From contig JQIT01000004.1 of assembly GCA_000830255.1 (NCBI GenBank), positions 186,001 through 250,000 on the forward strand: a stretch of 64,000 bases of DNA, given 5' to 3'. The notes under the pieces were generated by a model. The model saw only the letters and a list, made by a program, of their open reading frames with translations. It ran no database searches and was not told the DNA's origin. This DNA is from Sulfuricurvum sp. PC08-66 (GTDB lineage: Bacteria; Campylobacterota; Campylobacteria; Campylobacterales; Sulfurimonadaceae). Position 1 is the stretch's first letter; every line of letters starts with the position of its first letter. Of the stretch, positions 42,991 through 54,508 are shown one piece after another. A program made the position numbers and the translations under genes.

Positions 42991-42996
42991 TATAAT
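42991..42996 (+). promoter_or_regulatory. -10 element of the EAL-domain gene
   Basis: A perfect TATAAT lies 26 bases upstream of the start codon, directly after the rpsR terminator, so the gene is separately transcribed. Confidence 0.55.
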
Positions 42997-43022
42997 CGTC
43001 CCATATTGTTCAAGGGCTTTTT

Positions 43023-44609
43023 ATGAGTATCTCGACGCACACCTTTTCACTCCAAAGCTCCACAGAAGTAGCGGGTGTTATCGACGCTATAAAAAGTGTC
43101 GCAAAAGAGCATCAGCTCGTACACATCGCAAGCTACATGCTCAATACGGTCTTGGTACACAACCTCACCTCAGAGCTTGAAAGACATTTCAAAAAGCCCA
43201 AAATAGCGCTTATCCCCTACGAAAAAAATCGCCCTACTTTGGTAACGCTCTACACTTATGATGAGGATTTTGATAGACAACTGCGCGAAAGAGATTTGCG
43301 TATCGAAGATGTCGCCCTGCACCAAATGCAGATGCGAAGCAGTGATATCGAGCTCAATTTGCAAAACTCCAAACAGGAAATTGTCAAACGCTTCTTCACC
43401 GATGTACTTACGGGGCTACCCAATATCTACCAACTCCGCCAAGATTTGGAGGATGTGAGCACGCGCACGTTGGTCTTCTTTTCGTTCGACAATTTCAAAA
43501 CCATCAACGATTTTTACGGCTTTATTGTAGGGGATTTTTTGCTCGAAAAAATCGCCAAAACCCTCACCCAAAACATCTCCGATGCCAAAATCTACCGTAT
43601 TACAGGTTCGGAATTTGCAATTTTGTTACATGAACATCTCGATTTTTACGCGCTCAAAACCTATCTGACTAAGCTCTATACCACCTTCAAACACCTCAAC
43701 TACACCTATCACGAAACGGTTATCTATCTGGACTTATCGATGGCTTCTATTAGCAGTCACACCAACGATGAGATATTTTCCAAAGTCAGCATGGCATTGC
43801 AATATGCCAAAGAGAACAATCTGCCCTTTTGGATTTATGAAGACCGCATGAACTTCGAGAAAAGTTACGAGAGTAATCTCAAAGCCTCCCTCAATATTCG
43901 CAAAGCGATTCTGACCCCCAACAGCGTCATGCCCTATTTTCAGCCTATACGCTGTAACAAAACAGGCGCTATCGTGCAGTATGAGTGTTTGGCAAGACTC
44001 AAAGATGAGGAGGGGCACATTCTCTCCCCCGAAGGGTTTATCCCTATCGCCAAAAAAATCAAAGTCTACAGCGAAATCACACGCACCATCATCGACCAAT
44101 CGTTTGCCCTTTTCCTCGATAGTCCCTACGATTTTTCTATCAATCTCTCGCTTGACGACCTCTACAGTGCCGAGATATACCAATTTATTTTGGACAAACT
44201 CAAAACGACAGGCATAGGCAAACGGGTTATTTTTGAGCTGTTGGAGAGCCAAAATATTCAAGATTTTGACAAAGTGGCACGTTTTGTCAAAGAGATCAAA
44301 CGCTATGGCGCACGTATCGCTATCGACGATTTTGGGAGTGGCTACTCCAACTTCTCCTTCATTATGATGATAGATGCCGACCATCTCAAAATCGATGGCT
44401 CTCTCATCAAACATATCGATACCGATAAAAATTCGCGTATCGTAGTAGAGACGATTGTCACCTTTTGCCAAAAAATAGGCATCAAAACCACTGCCGAATA
44501 TGTGCACACGAGTACGATTATGGATATTGTCAAATCCATAGGTATCGACTACTCACAAGGCTTTATCATCGATATGCCCACCCCCAACAATCCCAATATT
44601 ACCCTCTAA
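43023..44609 (+). CDS. EAL phosphodiesterase with degenerate GGDEF domain
   Basis: The 528 residues have an unknown N-terminal region (1-125), a GGDEF domain (about 130-285) and an EAL domain (290-520). The GGDEF site reads TGSEF, so cyclase activity is unlikely; it may bind GTP. The EAL domain keeps the ECL variant of EAL, NLSLDDL, DDFGSGYS and LKIDGSLI, the metal- and substrate-binding residues, so it probably degrades c-di-GMP. There is no membrane segment. AAGGG precedes the ATG. Confidence 0.9.
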   Translation: MSISTHTFSLQSSTEVAGVIDAIKSVAKEHQLVHIASYMLNTVLVHNLTSELERHFKKPKIALIPYEKNRPTLVTLYTYDEDFDRQLRERDLRIEDVALHQMQMRSSDIELNLQNSKQEIVKRFFTDVLTGLPNIYQLRQDLEDVSTRTLVFFSFDNFKTINDFYGFIVGDFLLEKIAKTLTQNISDAKIYRITGSEFAILLHEHLDFYALKTYLTKLYTTFKHLNYTYHETVIYLDLSMASISSHTNDEIFSKVSMALQYAKENNLPFWIYEDRMNFEKSYESNLKASLNIRKAILTPNSVMPYFQPIRCNKTGAIVQYECLARLKDEEGHILSPEGFIPIAKKIKVYSEITRTIIDQSFALFLDSPYDFSINLSLDDLYSAEIYQFILDKLKTTGIGKRVIFELLESQNIQDFDKVARFVKEIKRYGARIAIDDFGSGYSNFSFIMMIDADHLKIDGSLIKHIDTDKNSRIVVETIVTFCQKIGIKTTAEYVHTSTIMDIVKSIGIDYSQGFIIDMPTPNNPNITL

Positions 44610-44616
44610 AAAAGGT

Positions 44617-46008
44617 TTATTGGTTCATCAAAAAGTAGTGTTTTATCCCTGCGGCAACGCCGTAGGCGAGTTTGGATTGGTAGTGACTGTTGACCAATCG
44701 TGTCGCCTCTTTGGGGTGGGTCACAAACCCTACTTCGACCAATACAGCGGGCATTTGTGCGCCTACAAGCACCCAAAAGGGTCCCTCTCGCACACCACCG
44801 TCACGCACATCATCATACTCTTGACGCAGGGTACTCAACATCCCTTTTTGGATATCGATAGCCAATTTATTGGAGGCCAAAATCTTTTGGCGGTTAATAA
44901 TATTGAGAAAATTCTCTTTGCCGTAGAAATTCATATTGGACATCTCTTCGCTGTTTTCAAGTGCCGCAACCTTTTTGGATCGCTCATTTCGCGCAGGAGA
45001 GAGAAAATAGGTCTCGATACCGTGGTGATTGTTGACCCCTGAGGATTTTGGGACAGCATTGGCATGGATGGAGACGAAAATATCTGCATTTTTGTCATTG
45101 GCTATGGATGTGCGCTTAGGCAGTGCTAAATAGGTGTCTGACTTTCGCGTAAGGTAGACCTCAAAGCCCATCTTGACCAGCTCACTTTTGACCTTTTGGG
45201 CTATTTGCCACACGATAACCTTCTCGCGGTATTTGCGATAGCCTACTGCACCTGCATCTTTGCCTCCATGCCCTGCATCGATGACGATTAAACCCTTTTT
45301 CGCTTTGGCAGTTTTGACAGGCTCAGGTAGCGTGGGGGCTGTCAACTGAGGTGATGCACCCTTTTTGCCCAAATCGATGATAAGCTCATTGGCTTTAGGT
45401 GAATAGGAGAGCGTGAGAGGCTTGCTGTTTTCAAGTACCAAGCGAATGATTTGGTTGGAGTATTGCCCCAAGCGTACGTCGTAGAGCGTTTTTTTGGGAA
45501 TGGCAAAGGATTTTTGCGGTTTTGCCTCGATATCAAAAATATAGCGATAACGGTTATTAAATTTTTTATCCAGTGCGAAGTGGTGAATATCCTCCTCATC
45601 GATAGGCGTATCGAACTCCAAGACAATGTGATTATCACGCCAAAAAAATCCCTTTAAGGTTCGCTCTTGAAGCACCTCATCGCTCTCGTCATCACTAGTA
45701 CTTTGTGCTGGGGGGGCTTGTGTAGAGGGAGAGTCTTGGAGTTGTGTGAGCTCTTGACTGTAGGAGGTAATATCAACATGCAGAAGCTTGCCCGCTTTGA
45801 TAATGCCCTCTAGCGCCTCTTTTTGCAGTGCTGTATCGCTTTGCATGATGGCATTGATACGAATATTTTTGTAGGTTTGATACGCTTTTTGAAGAGTTTG
45901 TGTCTGCTTGGAGTTTAACTGTTTTTGGGCTTGCTCTAGTGCGCTTTGAGCATCAAAAGCACCCCACCCTAGAACGACAACAAGCCACCAAACCCAAAAA
46001 TGCCGCAT
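44617..46008 (-). CDS. N-acetylmuramoyl-L-alanine amidase
   Basis: The 463 residues have a signal peptide, a coiled N-terminal region, an AMIN domain (about 115-215) and an Amidase_3 domain with zinc ligands in VIDAGHGGKDAG, SIHANA and VLVEVGFVTH. The enzyme cleaves the peptide from the sugar chain of peptidoglycan in the periplasm during cell separation. Its neighbour pair with tyrS is conserved in this phylum (AmiA/AmiC-like). Confidence 0.92.
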   Translation of the reverse strand: MRHFWVWWLVVVLGWGAFDAQSALEQAQKQLNSKQTQTLQKAYQTYKNIRINAIMQSDTALQKEALEGIIKAGKLLHVDITSYSQELTQLQDSPSTQAPPAQSTSDDESDEVLQERTLKGFFWRDNHIVLEFDTPIDEEDIHHFALDKKFNNRYRYIFDIEAKPQKSFAIPKKTLYDVRLGQYSNQIIRLVLENSKPLTLSYSPKANELIIDLGKKGASPQLTAPTLPEPVKTAKAKKGLIVIDAGHGGKDAGAVGYRKYREKVIVWQIAQKVKSELVKMGFEVYLTRKSDTYLALPKRTSIANDKNADIFVSIHANAVPKSSGVNNHHGIETYFLSPARNERSKKVAALENSEEMSNMNFYGKENFLNIINRQKILASNKLAIDIQKGMLSTLRQEYDDVRDGGVREGPFWVLVGAQMPAVLVEVGFVTHPKEATRLVNSHYQSKLAYGVAAGIKHYFLMNQ

Positions 46009-46018
46009 TTAGAGGCAC

Positions 46019-47107
46019 TTATTCACTGCACAGCTCATCCATGAGCTCTTTGACACCCACCAGTTTATCGATGCGATAACCGTTGGTGCCTGTAAAAAAG
46101 AGACCAAACTCTTTGTTGCCTTCGTAGGCGTCTGCCAATCGGTCTGCTATACAAAACCCAACCTCTTTGGCTTCTACACCACGATTACAAGGAGCGACGC
46201 AGTTTGAGATACATTTGATTGCGGGACCTTCGCGTTTATCGACAAGGTCGATAAGATGGGTGCGAACACCACGAGCAGGATAGCCTACAGGAGATTTGAT
46301 AAGTTCAATATCCTCTGCTTTGGAGGCTAGAATCACCTCTTTGAAGTTGTCATGCGCATCGCACTCATGTGTACCCAAAAAGCGTGTCCCCATCTGTACA
46401 CCACTAGCACCCAGCTCAATCATCGCAGCAATATCTGCATGGTCCCAAATCCCACCTGCGGCAATGACGGGGATGTTACCCCACTCTTTTGCCTCTGCTA
46501 CGACGGGCTCTACAAGGTTTTCAAGCTGATACTCAGGCATAGAGCACTGCTCGTAGGTGAAGCCTTGGTGTCCTCCACTTTTGGGACCCTCTAGCACCAC
46601 TGCATCGGGCAAGCGATTGTAGCGTTGTGACCAACGTTTGCAGATGATTTTGAGTGCTTTTGCCGAGGAGACAATAGGCACAAGTGCTACATCGGGATAC
46701 CCTTCGGTAAACTCAGGCATATTCGTAGGCAATCCCGCACCCGTGATAATAATATCGATACCCGCCTCACACGCATCACGTACCACGCGACCGTAATCGT
46801 TTATCGCATAGAGGATATTGACGGCGAGAGGTTTGTCGCCACAAATTTTGCGTGCATTTGCCACAATCGCAAAAAGTGCCTCTTTGGAGTAGAAATTTTC
46901 TACCTCATAAGGGCGTTGTGCGATGAGCTTTTTGACATGTTCTTTGTGTTCATAATAGCCTGTACCCACGGCACTAATGACACCTAAACCGCCCTCTTTC
47001 GAGACGCTGCCTGCTAGACGATCCCATGAGACACCTACGCCCATTCCACCTTGGATAATAGGCTTTTCGATACGATACTTACCTATTGTTAGGGGTGTTA
47101 ATTTCAT
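46019..47107 (-). CDS. Nitronate monooxygenase (2-nitropropane dioxygenase-like)
   Basis: The 362 residues form an FMN TIM barrel with IIQGGMGVGVSWDRLAGSVS, GPKSGGHQG, PVIAAGGIWDHADI and GASGVQMGTRFLGT. The family oxidises alkyl nitronates, and FabK-type enoyl-ACP reductases are close relatives; the cysteine-rich late segment KCISNCVAPCN is found in the nitronate group of this phylum. It overlaps tyrS by four bases (ATGA). Confidence 0.82.
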   Translation of the reverse strand: MKLTPLTIGKYRIEKPIIQGGMGVGVSWDRLAGSVSKEGGLGVISAVGTGYYEHKEHVKKLIAQRPYEVENFYSKEALFAIVANARKICGDKPLAVNILYAINDYGRVVRDACEAGIDIIITGAGLPTNMPEFTEGYPDVALVPIVSSAKALKIICKRWSQRYNRLPDAVVLEGPKSGGHQGFTYEQCSMPEYQLENLVEPVVAEAKEWGNIPVIAAGGIWDHADIAAMIELGASGVQMGTRFLGTHECDAHDNFKEVILASKAEDIELIKSPVGYPARGVRTHLIDLVDKREGPAIKCISNCVAPCNRGVEAKEVGFCIADRLADAYEGNKEFGLFFTGTNGYRIDKLVGVKELMDELCSE

Positions 47108-48306
47108 ACAGTTACCTCGATTTTTGCAAATTTTCGTTTGCCGATTTGGAATACGTAGCTACCCACCTCTAGCACCTTTTCTAGCTCGGTGCATTTTACT
47201 TGGTCTAGCTTGAATGCACCTGCTGTAATATCGCGACGTGCTTGCGATGTCGAAGGAGCCAATTGCGCTTGGACAATCGCCGCAACCACCGACGTACCTT
47301 TGGCTACCGTAAAGGTAGGCATATCCTCTGGCAACTCATGTTGCGCGTGTACTTTGGCGAAATTTTCGTGCGCCTCTTGCGCCGCTTGTGTCGAATGAAA
47401 TCGACTCACAATCTCGATAGCCAACGCCTCTTTGACACGTTTGGGGTGCAGAGTGCCACCTTCGACGCCCGCTTTGAGTGCCGCAATGGTATCAAGGGTT
47501 TGTGTACTCAAGAGCTCATAATAGCGCCACATCAACTCATCGCTGATACTCAACACTTTGCCATACATATCAGAGGGTGCTTCTGTCACACCGATGTAGT
47601 TGCCCAGCGATTTACTCATTTTTTGGACGCCATCGAGTCCTTCGAGAATGGGCATCATAAGTACAGCTTGCTCTTTGCCTGTTTCATAGGTGCGTTGCAA
47701 ATGGCGACCCATCAAAAGATTGAATTTTTGGTCAGTACCGCCAATCTCAATATCACTTTTGAGTTCTACGCTGTCGTAGCCTTGCAAAAGGGGGTAGAGA
47801 AATTCGCTAATAGCTATCGAGGTGCCGCTTTTGTAGCGTTTATCAAAGTCATCGCGCTCCAACATACGCGCGACATTAAAAGTCGTCGTAAGCGCCAACA
47901 ATCCCGCCGCACCCAAGGAGTCAAGCCAATGAGAGTTAAAGACGACGCGAGTTTTGGAGGCATCTAAAATTTTGAAGACTTGGTCTTTGTAGCTTTGGGC
48001 GTTTTGGGCTATTTGCGCATCGCTAAGCTGTTTGCGTGTTTGACTCTTGCCTGTGGGGTCGCCAATTTTTGCCGTAAAATCCCCAATCAAAAACTGCACC
48101 TCACCGCCGTAGCGCTGAAAAGTAGCCAATTTTTGCAATAACACCGTATGCCCCAAGTGCAAATCGGGTGCAGTAGGGTCAAATCCCGCTTTTACAGTAT
48201 AAGTAGTGCCCTTTTCATAATAGGCACGCACCAACGTCTCAATTCGCTCTTTGTCGATTATCTCAGCACAACCTCGACCTATTTCTCGCAACGCTTCTTC
48301 AATCAT
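47104..48306 (-). CDS. tyrS: Tyrosyl-tRNA synthetase
   Basis: The 400 residues start at the ATG of MIEEALREIG and contain the class I motifs HLGH (DLHLGHTVLL) and KMSKS, and a C-terminal S4 RNA-binding domain. It attaches tyrosine to tRNA. A TTG nine bases upstream, next to the spoT stop, is less likely as a start. Confidence 0.96.
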   Translation of the reverse strand: MIEEALREIGRGCAEIIDKERIETLVRAYYEKGTTYTVKAGFDPTAPDLHLGHTVLLQKLATFQRYGGEVQFLIGDFTAKIGDPTGKSQTRKQLSDAQIAQNAQSYKDQVFKILDASKTRVVFNSHWLDSLGAAGLLALTTTFNVARMLERDDFDKRYKSGTSIAISEFLYPLLQGYDSVELKSDIEIGGTDQKFNLLMGRHLQRTYETGKEQAVLMMPILEGLDGVQKMSKSLGNYIGVTEAPSDMYGKVLSISDELMWRYYELLSTQTLDTIAALKAGVEGGTLHPKRVKEALAIEIVSRFHSTQAAQEAHENFAKVHAQHELPEDMPTFTVAKGTSVVAAIVQAQLAPSTSQARRDITAGAFKLDQVKCTELEKVLEVGSYVFQIGKRKFAKIEVTV

Positions 48307-48315
48307 CTTCTTCAA

Positions 48316-50463
48316 CTATTTTTGGTATATGTCATCTTGACGCACAAAATCGATGATATGTGTCACTGGCGCAATTTTTTTGCGTAGCCACCCAATATTG
48401 GACTCTTTGGTTTGAAAGCGCAATGTACAGTGCTGTACATCGGTCTCCATTTTGTTGCCCAATTCGATGGAGACAATATCGACGTCGATTTTAGCCAAGA
48501 ATAGCAAAAAGTTTGCTAACGCACCCTTGCTGTTGGGCAGGCTCACAATGAGCAAAAAGGCGTGCATTTTGTCACTACTAAAGCGCACCAAAACCATTGG
48601 TTCGCCCTTGGAAAGGCGAGGTGCAATGGTGTCACACATCTTTTGGTGCACCTCGACTTTATTCGCTTTTTTAAAGCCTATTATCTCATCGCCTTGTTTG
48701 GGGTGACAACAGTAATCGAAGCCCACTTCGCTAATATTTTTGGGGTGATAGAGTACAAAATTACCTATCTTTTGCTCTTTGAGTTTGATAGGTTTGTTTT
48801 GAAAAAAAGTACTGAGTCTGCGCACCATAAAGTGTGGCTGTGTCAAAAAGTGCAACACTTTTCGTAGCGTCTCGACATCGTTTGCCACCTTGTAGTAGCT
48901 CTTGGCAAACTCCCCCTCGGCAAGCTGTGAAGCAATGAGCGTAATGGGTCTATCGAGAATCTCACCCAAAATATTCAAAGCGACTTTTGCCTCAATCTCT
49001 TGGCTTCGCACTGCGCAGTAGTGCAAGAGTGCGTGACGCGCTTTGCTGGTTTTAACCGTATCGATCCACGTACAGCGAAAGAGTGTCTTGTCGCCTGTTT
49101 TTATCTCGACCAAATCGCCGTTTTTAAGCTCTGTAAGCAGTGTCGCTTTGCTTTTGTTGATATAGGCATCTTTTGCCAACGCCCCTACATCGGTGTGTAT
49201 CGTATAGGCAAAATCGAGCGCGACACTCCCACGTGGGAGTGTAAAGACATCACCGCGTGGTGAAAAAACCGTAATATCTTCGCTAAAGAGATCTTTGGCT
49301 GCCAAATCCATAAAGGCATCCACATTTTCGCTCTGATTGGAGAGGTTGTTGAGCCACTCCAAATTGATACTGTGTCCACCCGTTTTGTATTTCCAATGCG
49401 CGGCAACGCCCAACTCAGCGGTATTGTGCATCTCAAAGGTGCGAATTTGCACCTCAAAGAGCAATCGATTATCAAAAACGGTCGTATGAATCGTCTGATA
49501 CCCATTCTCTTTGGGCGCGCAAATATAATCTTTGAAGCGCGCCATGAGAGGTTTAAACGCCAAATGTATGACACCTTGGACACGATAGCAATCGATAGGT
49601 CGCTGCACCAAAATACGAATCGCCAACAAATCCAGAACCTCTTCGATAGAGATACCTTTGCGTTGTATTTTGAGATAGGTCGAGTAGTGGTGCTTGACAC
49701 GCCCCACAATGCGAAACTCCTCCTCTACAAACCCCTCTTTGAGCAGAAGCTGTCTGACGTGTTCGATGAAGTTGTTGAGGCGTCCAGAGAAGTCTTGGTC
49801 GTGGCTCTTGAAAAAGGTATCGATTTTGGCGTATTCGTTGGGTAGCAAATAGCGAAAACTCAAATCCTCCAGGCGGTTTTTGAGCATCGATACACCCAAT
49901 CGATGGGCGATGGGCGCGTAAACTACCATCGTCTCTTCGGCAATACGCTGTTGCTTTGCCAAAGGCAGTGCATCGAGCGTCATCATGTTGTGCAATCTGT
50001 CGCACAACTTGACAATCAACACCCGCACATCTTTGGTCGAGGCAATAAGCATTTTACGAAACGACAACGCCGATTTCGTCAGAGCACTTTGGGCGGTTGA
50101 GCCTTGGAGTACCTCTTCTCGTATCTCGACGATTTTGGTCAATCCCTCCACCAAATGCGCTACATCGGAACCGAACTGTTCCAAAATAGTATCGATACTC
50201 ACCGTCGTATCTTCGACCGTATCGTGCAAAATTGCAGCAATGACCATCGACTCTTCGTTGCTTAGTTGCGCTACAAACGCAGAAACGATAATAGGGTGAA
50301 TGATATAGGGTTCGCCACTTTTGCGCAGTTGGTCACTGTGCGCTTCATGCGCCAACGAAATAGCATTTTCGATTTTTTTGGTGAGGGGGATTTGAGCGGC
50401 TAGCAACGCCTTTGCTTGCGCAAGGGTCGCTATTTCGGGGAGAGTTTCGAGTAAAAGATCCAA
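48316..50463 (-). CDS. spoT: Bifunctional (p)ppGpp synthetase/hydrolase
   Basis: The 715 residues have an HD hydrolase domain with ILHDTVEDT, a RelA/SpoT synthetase domain (about 230-350), a TGS domain near GDVFTLPRGSVALDFAYTIHTDVG and a C-terminal ACT-like domain. It is the single stringent-response enzyme usual in this phylum. The start is a TTG 10 bases after rpoZ; no ATG lies upstream of the HD domain. Confidence 0.95.
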   Translation of the reverse strand: MDLLLETLPEIATLAQAKALLAAQIPLTKKIENAISLAHEAHSDQLRKSGEPYIIHPIIVSAFVAQLSNEESMVIAAILHDTVEDTTVSIDTILEQFGSDVAHLVEGLTKIVEIREEVLQGSTAQSALTKSALSFRKMLIASTKDVRVLIVKLCDRLHNMMTLDALPLAKQQRIAEETMVVYAPIAHRLGVSMLKNRLEDLSFRYLLPNEYAKIDTFFKSHDQDFSGRLNNFIEHVRQLLLKEGFVEEEFRIVGRVKHHYSTYLKIQRKGISIEEVLDLLAIRILVQRPIDCYRVQGVIHLAFKPLMARFKDYICAPKENGYQTIHTTVFDNRLLFEVQIRTFEMHNTAELGVAAHWKYKTGGHSINLEWLNNLSNQSENVDAFMDLAAKDLFSEDITVFSPRGDVFTLPRGSVALDFAYTIHTDVGALAKDAYINKSKATLLTELKNGDLVEIKTGDKTLFRCTWIDTVKTSKARHALLHYCAVRSQEIEAKVALNILGEILDRPITLIASQLAEGEFAKSYYKVANDVETLRKVLHFLTQPHFMVRRLSTFFQNKPIKLKEQKIGNFVLYHPKNISEVGFDYCCHPKQGDEIIGFKKANKVEVHQKMCDTIAPRLSKGEPMVLVRFSSDKMHAFLLIVSLPNSKGALANFLLFLAKIDVDIVSIELGNKMETDVQHCTLRFQTKESNIGWLRKKIAPVTHIIDFVRQDDIYQK

Positions 50464-50473
50464 AGGTCTTAGC

Positions 50474-50689
50474 TTAGAAAATCTCTACAAGACCTTCGAT
50501 ACGAATCGCACCTTCGGCAATTTCCATCAGAGCGAAATCAGCAGATTTGTACCCTTTGGGATCGATGTTAAGTGTAGTGGTCGCACCTTTTTCAAGCTCT
50601 TTTGCACGTTTGGCTACAGCCAAGGAGAGGATATAGCGGTCATTTTTGACTTTGCTCAACGCTTTTGCAGTAATTTGTTCTAATCTCAT
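50474..50689 (-). CDS. rpoZ: RNA polymerase omega subunit
   Basis: The 71 residues match omega: MRLEQITAKALSKVKNDRYIL and VAKRAKELEKGA. It helps assemble RNA polymerase and binds ppGpp in many bacteria. It sits between pyrH and spoT, the order seen in Campylobacter. Confidence 0.94.
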   Translation of the reverse strand: MRLEQITAKALSKVKNDRYILSLAVAKRAKELEKGATTTLNIDPKGYKSADFALMEIAEGAIRIEGLVEIF

Positions 50690-50707
50690 TTCTCTTTCCT
50701 TTTGGGT

Positions 50708-51469
<762 letters not shown>

Positions 51470-51489
51470 TTAATGCTCTTAGGTAATTT

Positions 51490-52146
51490 TTAGGTTTGGC
51501 GAATGCGTCGATGACGGCTTTTGAAATCGGGCAAAATACGCGCCCCTTCTGCCCAAAAAGCCTTTTGATGATGCTTGTGAGCTAGGTGTGCCAGCTCATG
51601 CACCACCACATATTCGACCAACTCCAAAGGGTGAAAACTCAAAAAGAGATTGAACATCAAGGCGTTGTGCGTATCGCAACTCCCCCATCGACGCTTGTAG
51701 CGACGAAACCCTATCGAGGTGGGATGAATCGACAATTTCGCGCGGTGTTTCTCCACATAATGGTGCACATATTTTTGGCTCTCTTGACTCAAAAACGCCA
51801 CCACCACACGCATCGCACTGGCATCGCTAGGGGCTTTTATATGACACTCATCTGCAATAAAATCGATCGAACTTCTAGGGGCATGCAAGCGCACAATGGT
51901 ATAGCGATTTCCAAGCCAAAAGAGCACTCCTCCGTGCGCCACATCAGACAAAAAGGGTTCGATACGCACCTCTAATCGCGCTCTTTGTCGCGCTATCCAT
52001 GCCGATTTTTCGACCACAAATGCTTCGATGGTACGCTTGGGCATCCACCACGGTGCCATCGCCAAAAGTGTCCCGTCGCTTTGGACGCGAAGCGCTAAAC
52101 GTTTGCGTCTAAACGAGCGCGTGATGGTCACACTAGCGTGCAGCAT
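51490..52146 (-). CDS. YgjP-type (DUF45) metallopeptidase-like protein
   Basis: The 218 residues contain HELAHLAHKHH, the zinc-binding HExxH plus a third His, and the family segment RRYKRRWGSCDTHNALMFN. This is the YgjP/DUF45 type of M48-like protease. The substrate is unknown. It overlaps the ComF-like gene by 14 bases. Confidence 0.85.
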   Translation of the reverse strand: MLHASVTITRSFRRKRLALRVQSDGTLLAMAPWWMPKRTIEAFVVEKSAWIARQRARLEVRIEPFLSDVAHGGVLFWLGNRYTIVRLHAPRSSIDFIADECHIKAPSDASAMRVVVAFLSQESQKYVHHYVEKHRAKLSIHPTSIGFRRYKRRWGSCDTHNALMFNLFLSFHPLELVEYVVVHELAHLAHKHHQKAFWAEGARILPDFKSRHRRIRQT

Positions 52147-52705
52147 CAGCTAACACCACTGCCAAAAGCACCTCTTGACCCTTTGTCTGGATAGCCGCTT
52201 TTGCTTCGCACAGTGTGGCACCCGTCGTGACCACATCATCGACCAAGAGCACATCGCGTTTTGAGCCACTTCGATAGACGAACTCTCTAGGATTTGCCTC
52301 TCGATACGCCAAGCTTTTGCCTGCGTAGGTGATGTCATTGCCCGCTAGGAGTCGATGGGGAAGATAGCGCAAACGAGAGGTCCGCAAGGCATGCGCTAAA
52401 ATCGCGGTATGCGCATAGCCTCGACGGGTATGGTCATCGATAGCAATCACATCCAGAGGTGACGCATAGGCAAAATCTCGCCCAAAAGGGCGCATCGAAG
52501 CCTTGGCTAGAAGGGTATAAAAATAGTGCCCCACATAGGTGTGCTTGGTTTTGAGCAACATCTCCACCTCATCGTAGGCAAAAAAGGAGAGCACCTCCAA
52601 GCCACAGGAGAGAAGTCGACGCTGGGGGTGTGGGACGATGAGTTTGGCTTGACACGTAGGACAGATGTGTTGGAGCGAAAAAGCTTCACACACCAGACAA
52701 CGCAT
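52133..52705 (-). CDS. comF: ComF-family phosphoribosyltransferase-like protein
   Basis: The 190 residues have an N-terminal zinc finger (CLVC and CPTC) and a C-terminal phosphoribosyltransferase fold with VLLVDDVVTTGATL. ComF proteins take part in DNA uptake during transformation. It starts directly after the lepA stop. Confidence 0.88.
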   Translation of the reverse strand: MRCLVCEAFSLQHICPTCQAKLIVPHPQRRLLSCGLEVLSFFAYDEVEMLLKTKHTYVGHYFYTLLAKASMRPFGRDFAYASPLDVIAIDDHTRRGYAHTAILAHALRTSRLRYLPHRLLAGNDITYAGKSLAYREANPREFVYRSGSKRDVLLVDDVVTTGATLCEAKAAIQTKGQEVLLAVVLADAAR

Positions 52706-54496
52706 CTAGTCCATCTTGAGTACGGAGAGGAAAGCTTCTTGGGGGAGATTGACCTTGCCGATCGCTTTCATACGTTTTTTACCCGCTTTTTGTTTTTCAA
52801 GAAGTTTGCGTTTACGCGTAATATCGCCACCGTAACATTTGGCAGTGACGTTTTTGCCCATCGATTTGACCGTCTCACGTGCGATGATTTTGTTGCCCAC
52901 GCTGGCTTGTACCGCCACTTCAAAAAGCTGACGCGGAATTAGCTCTTTCATATTCGACACCAATGCACGACCACGTTGTTCGGATTGGCTTCGCGGGACG
53001 ATGATGGAGAGTGCATCGACAATATCACCTGCTACACGCACATCGAGCTTCACCAAATCACCCTCTTGATAGCCGCTGGCCTCATAATCGAACGAAGCGT
53101 ACCCTTTGGAGGTCGATTTGAGCGTGTCGTAAAAATCAACAACGATTTCATTGAGCGGAATCGAATACTCCAACAAAACGCGCTTTTCGTTGAGGTAATC
53201 CATCTTGAGTTGCATACCGCGTTTGTTGGTCAAAAGCGTGATGATATTGCCCAGATAATCAGTAGGCGTAATGACCGTCGCTTTGACATACGGCTCTTCG
53301 ATTTTGGTGATGTAATTGGGTTCGGGCATTTCGCTGGGGTTTTGTACTTTTACCTCTTCGCCGTTGGTAAGTGTCACATGATAGACCACCGATGGTGCTG
53401 TTGCAATGAGGTCTAGGTCATATTCACGTTCCAAACGCTCTTTGACCACCTCCATATGAAGCATCCCCAAAAAGCCTACACGAAATCCAAAACCTAGCGC
53501 AATAGAGGTCTCTGGCTCATACGAGAGGGAGCTGTCATTGAGACGAAGCTTGTCCAGCGCATCGCGCATATCCTCAAATTTGTCCGTATCGATAGGGTAG
53601 AGTCCTGCGAAGACAAATGCCTTGGCAGGCTCATAGGAGCCAACAGGTTCAGCCGTAGGACGTTTGGCATCGGTGATAGTATCGCCTACTTTGATAGAGC
53701 CAACATCTTTGAGACCCATAATGACGATACCAATCTCACCGCTATTGATGATTGTCGTCTTTTGGCGATGCAAAGGGTGTGGGTACATCAAATCAAGCAC
53801 TTGATGCACTTCACCGTTTGCCATGAGTTTGACCTGTTGCCCTTTGGAGATAGCTCCATCAAAAACACGTACCAATCCCACAGCCCCCAAATAGGGGTCG
53901 AACCATGAGTCATAAATTATCGCCTTGGTAGGCGCCTCAGGGTCACCTACGGGCGCAGGTATCCTCTCGACGATAGCATCCAAAAGTGCTCGAATACCAA
54001 TACCCGTCTTGGCAGAGATAAGCAGTGCATCAGTCGCATCGATACCAATACTGCTCTCAATCTCCTCTGCTACGCGCTCTGGTTCTGCGGCAGGCAAATC
54101 GATTTTGTTGATGACGGGAATGATTTCGAGATTGTTCTCCATTGCTAAGTAGACGTTGGCTAGGGTTTGCGCCTCGACACCTTGTGCCGCATCGACGATA
54201 AGCAGTGCGCCATCGCTAGAGGCTAAAGATTTGGAGACTTCGTAGCTAAAGTCGACGTGACCAGGGGTATCGATGAGATTGAGAATGTAGGGCTGACCAT
54301 CCTTGACGTAGCTCAGACGTACCGATTGAGCTTTGATGGTGATACCACGCTCTTGTTCTATCTCCATGGTATCCATCATTTGCGCAGTCATTTCGCGTGC
54401 GCTTACCGAGCCACACTCTTGAATAATGCGGTCAGCTAGAGTACTTTTACCGTGGTCAATATGGGCGATGATAGAGAAATTACGAATATTTTGCAT
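52706..54496 (-). CDS. lepA: Elongation factor 4
   Basis: The 596-residue GTPase has [19 protein letters not shown] and NKIDLP, and the LepA-specific C-terminal domain ending [21 protein letters not shown]-like. It binds ribosomes and helps under ionic or cold stress. It is co-directional with comF, which follows without a gap. Confidence 0.96.
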   Translation of the reverse strand: MQNIRNFSIIAHIDHGKSTLADRIIQECGSVSAREMTAQMMDTMEIEQERGITIKAQSVRLSYVKDGQPYILNLIDTPGHVDFSYEVSKSLASSDGALLIVDAAQGVEAQTLANVYLAMENNLEIIPVINKIDLPAAEPERVAEEIESSIGIDATDALLISAKTGIGIRALLDAIVERIPAPVGDPEAPTKAIIYDSWFDPYLGAVGLVRVFDGAISKGQQVKLMANGEVHQVLDLMYPHPLHRQKTTIINSGEIGIVIMGLKDVGSIKVGDTITDAKRPTAEPVGSYEPAKAFVFAGLYPIDTDKFEDMRDALDKLRLNDSSLSYEPETSIALGFGFRVGFLGMLHMEVVKERLEREYDLDLIATAPSVVYHVTLTNGEEVKVQNPSEMPEPNYITKIEEPYVKATVITPTDYLGNIITLLTNKRGMQLKMDYLNEKRVLLEYSIPLNEIVVDFYDTLKSTSKGYASFDYEASGYQEGDLVKLDVRVAGDIVDALSIIVPRSQSEQRGRALVSNMKELIPRQLFEVAVQASVGNKIIARETVKSMGKNVTAKCYGGDITRKRKLLEKQKAGKKRMKAIGKVNLPQEAFLSVLKMD

Positions 54497-54508
54497 AAAA
54501 ATTAGCGC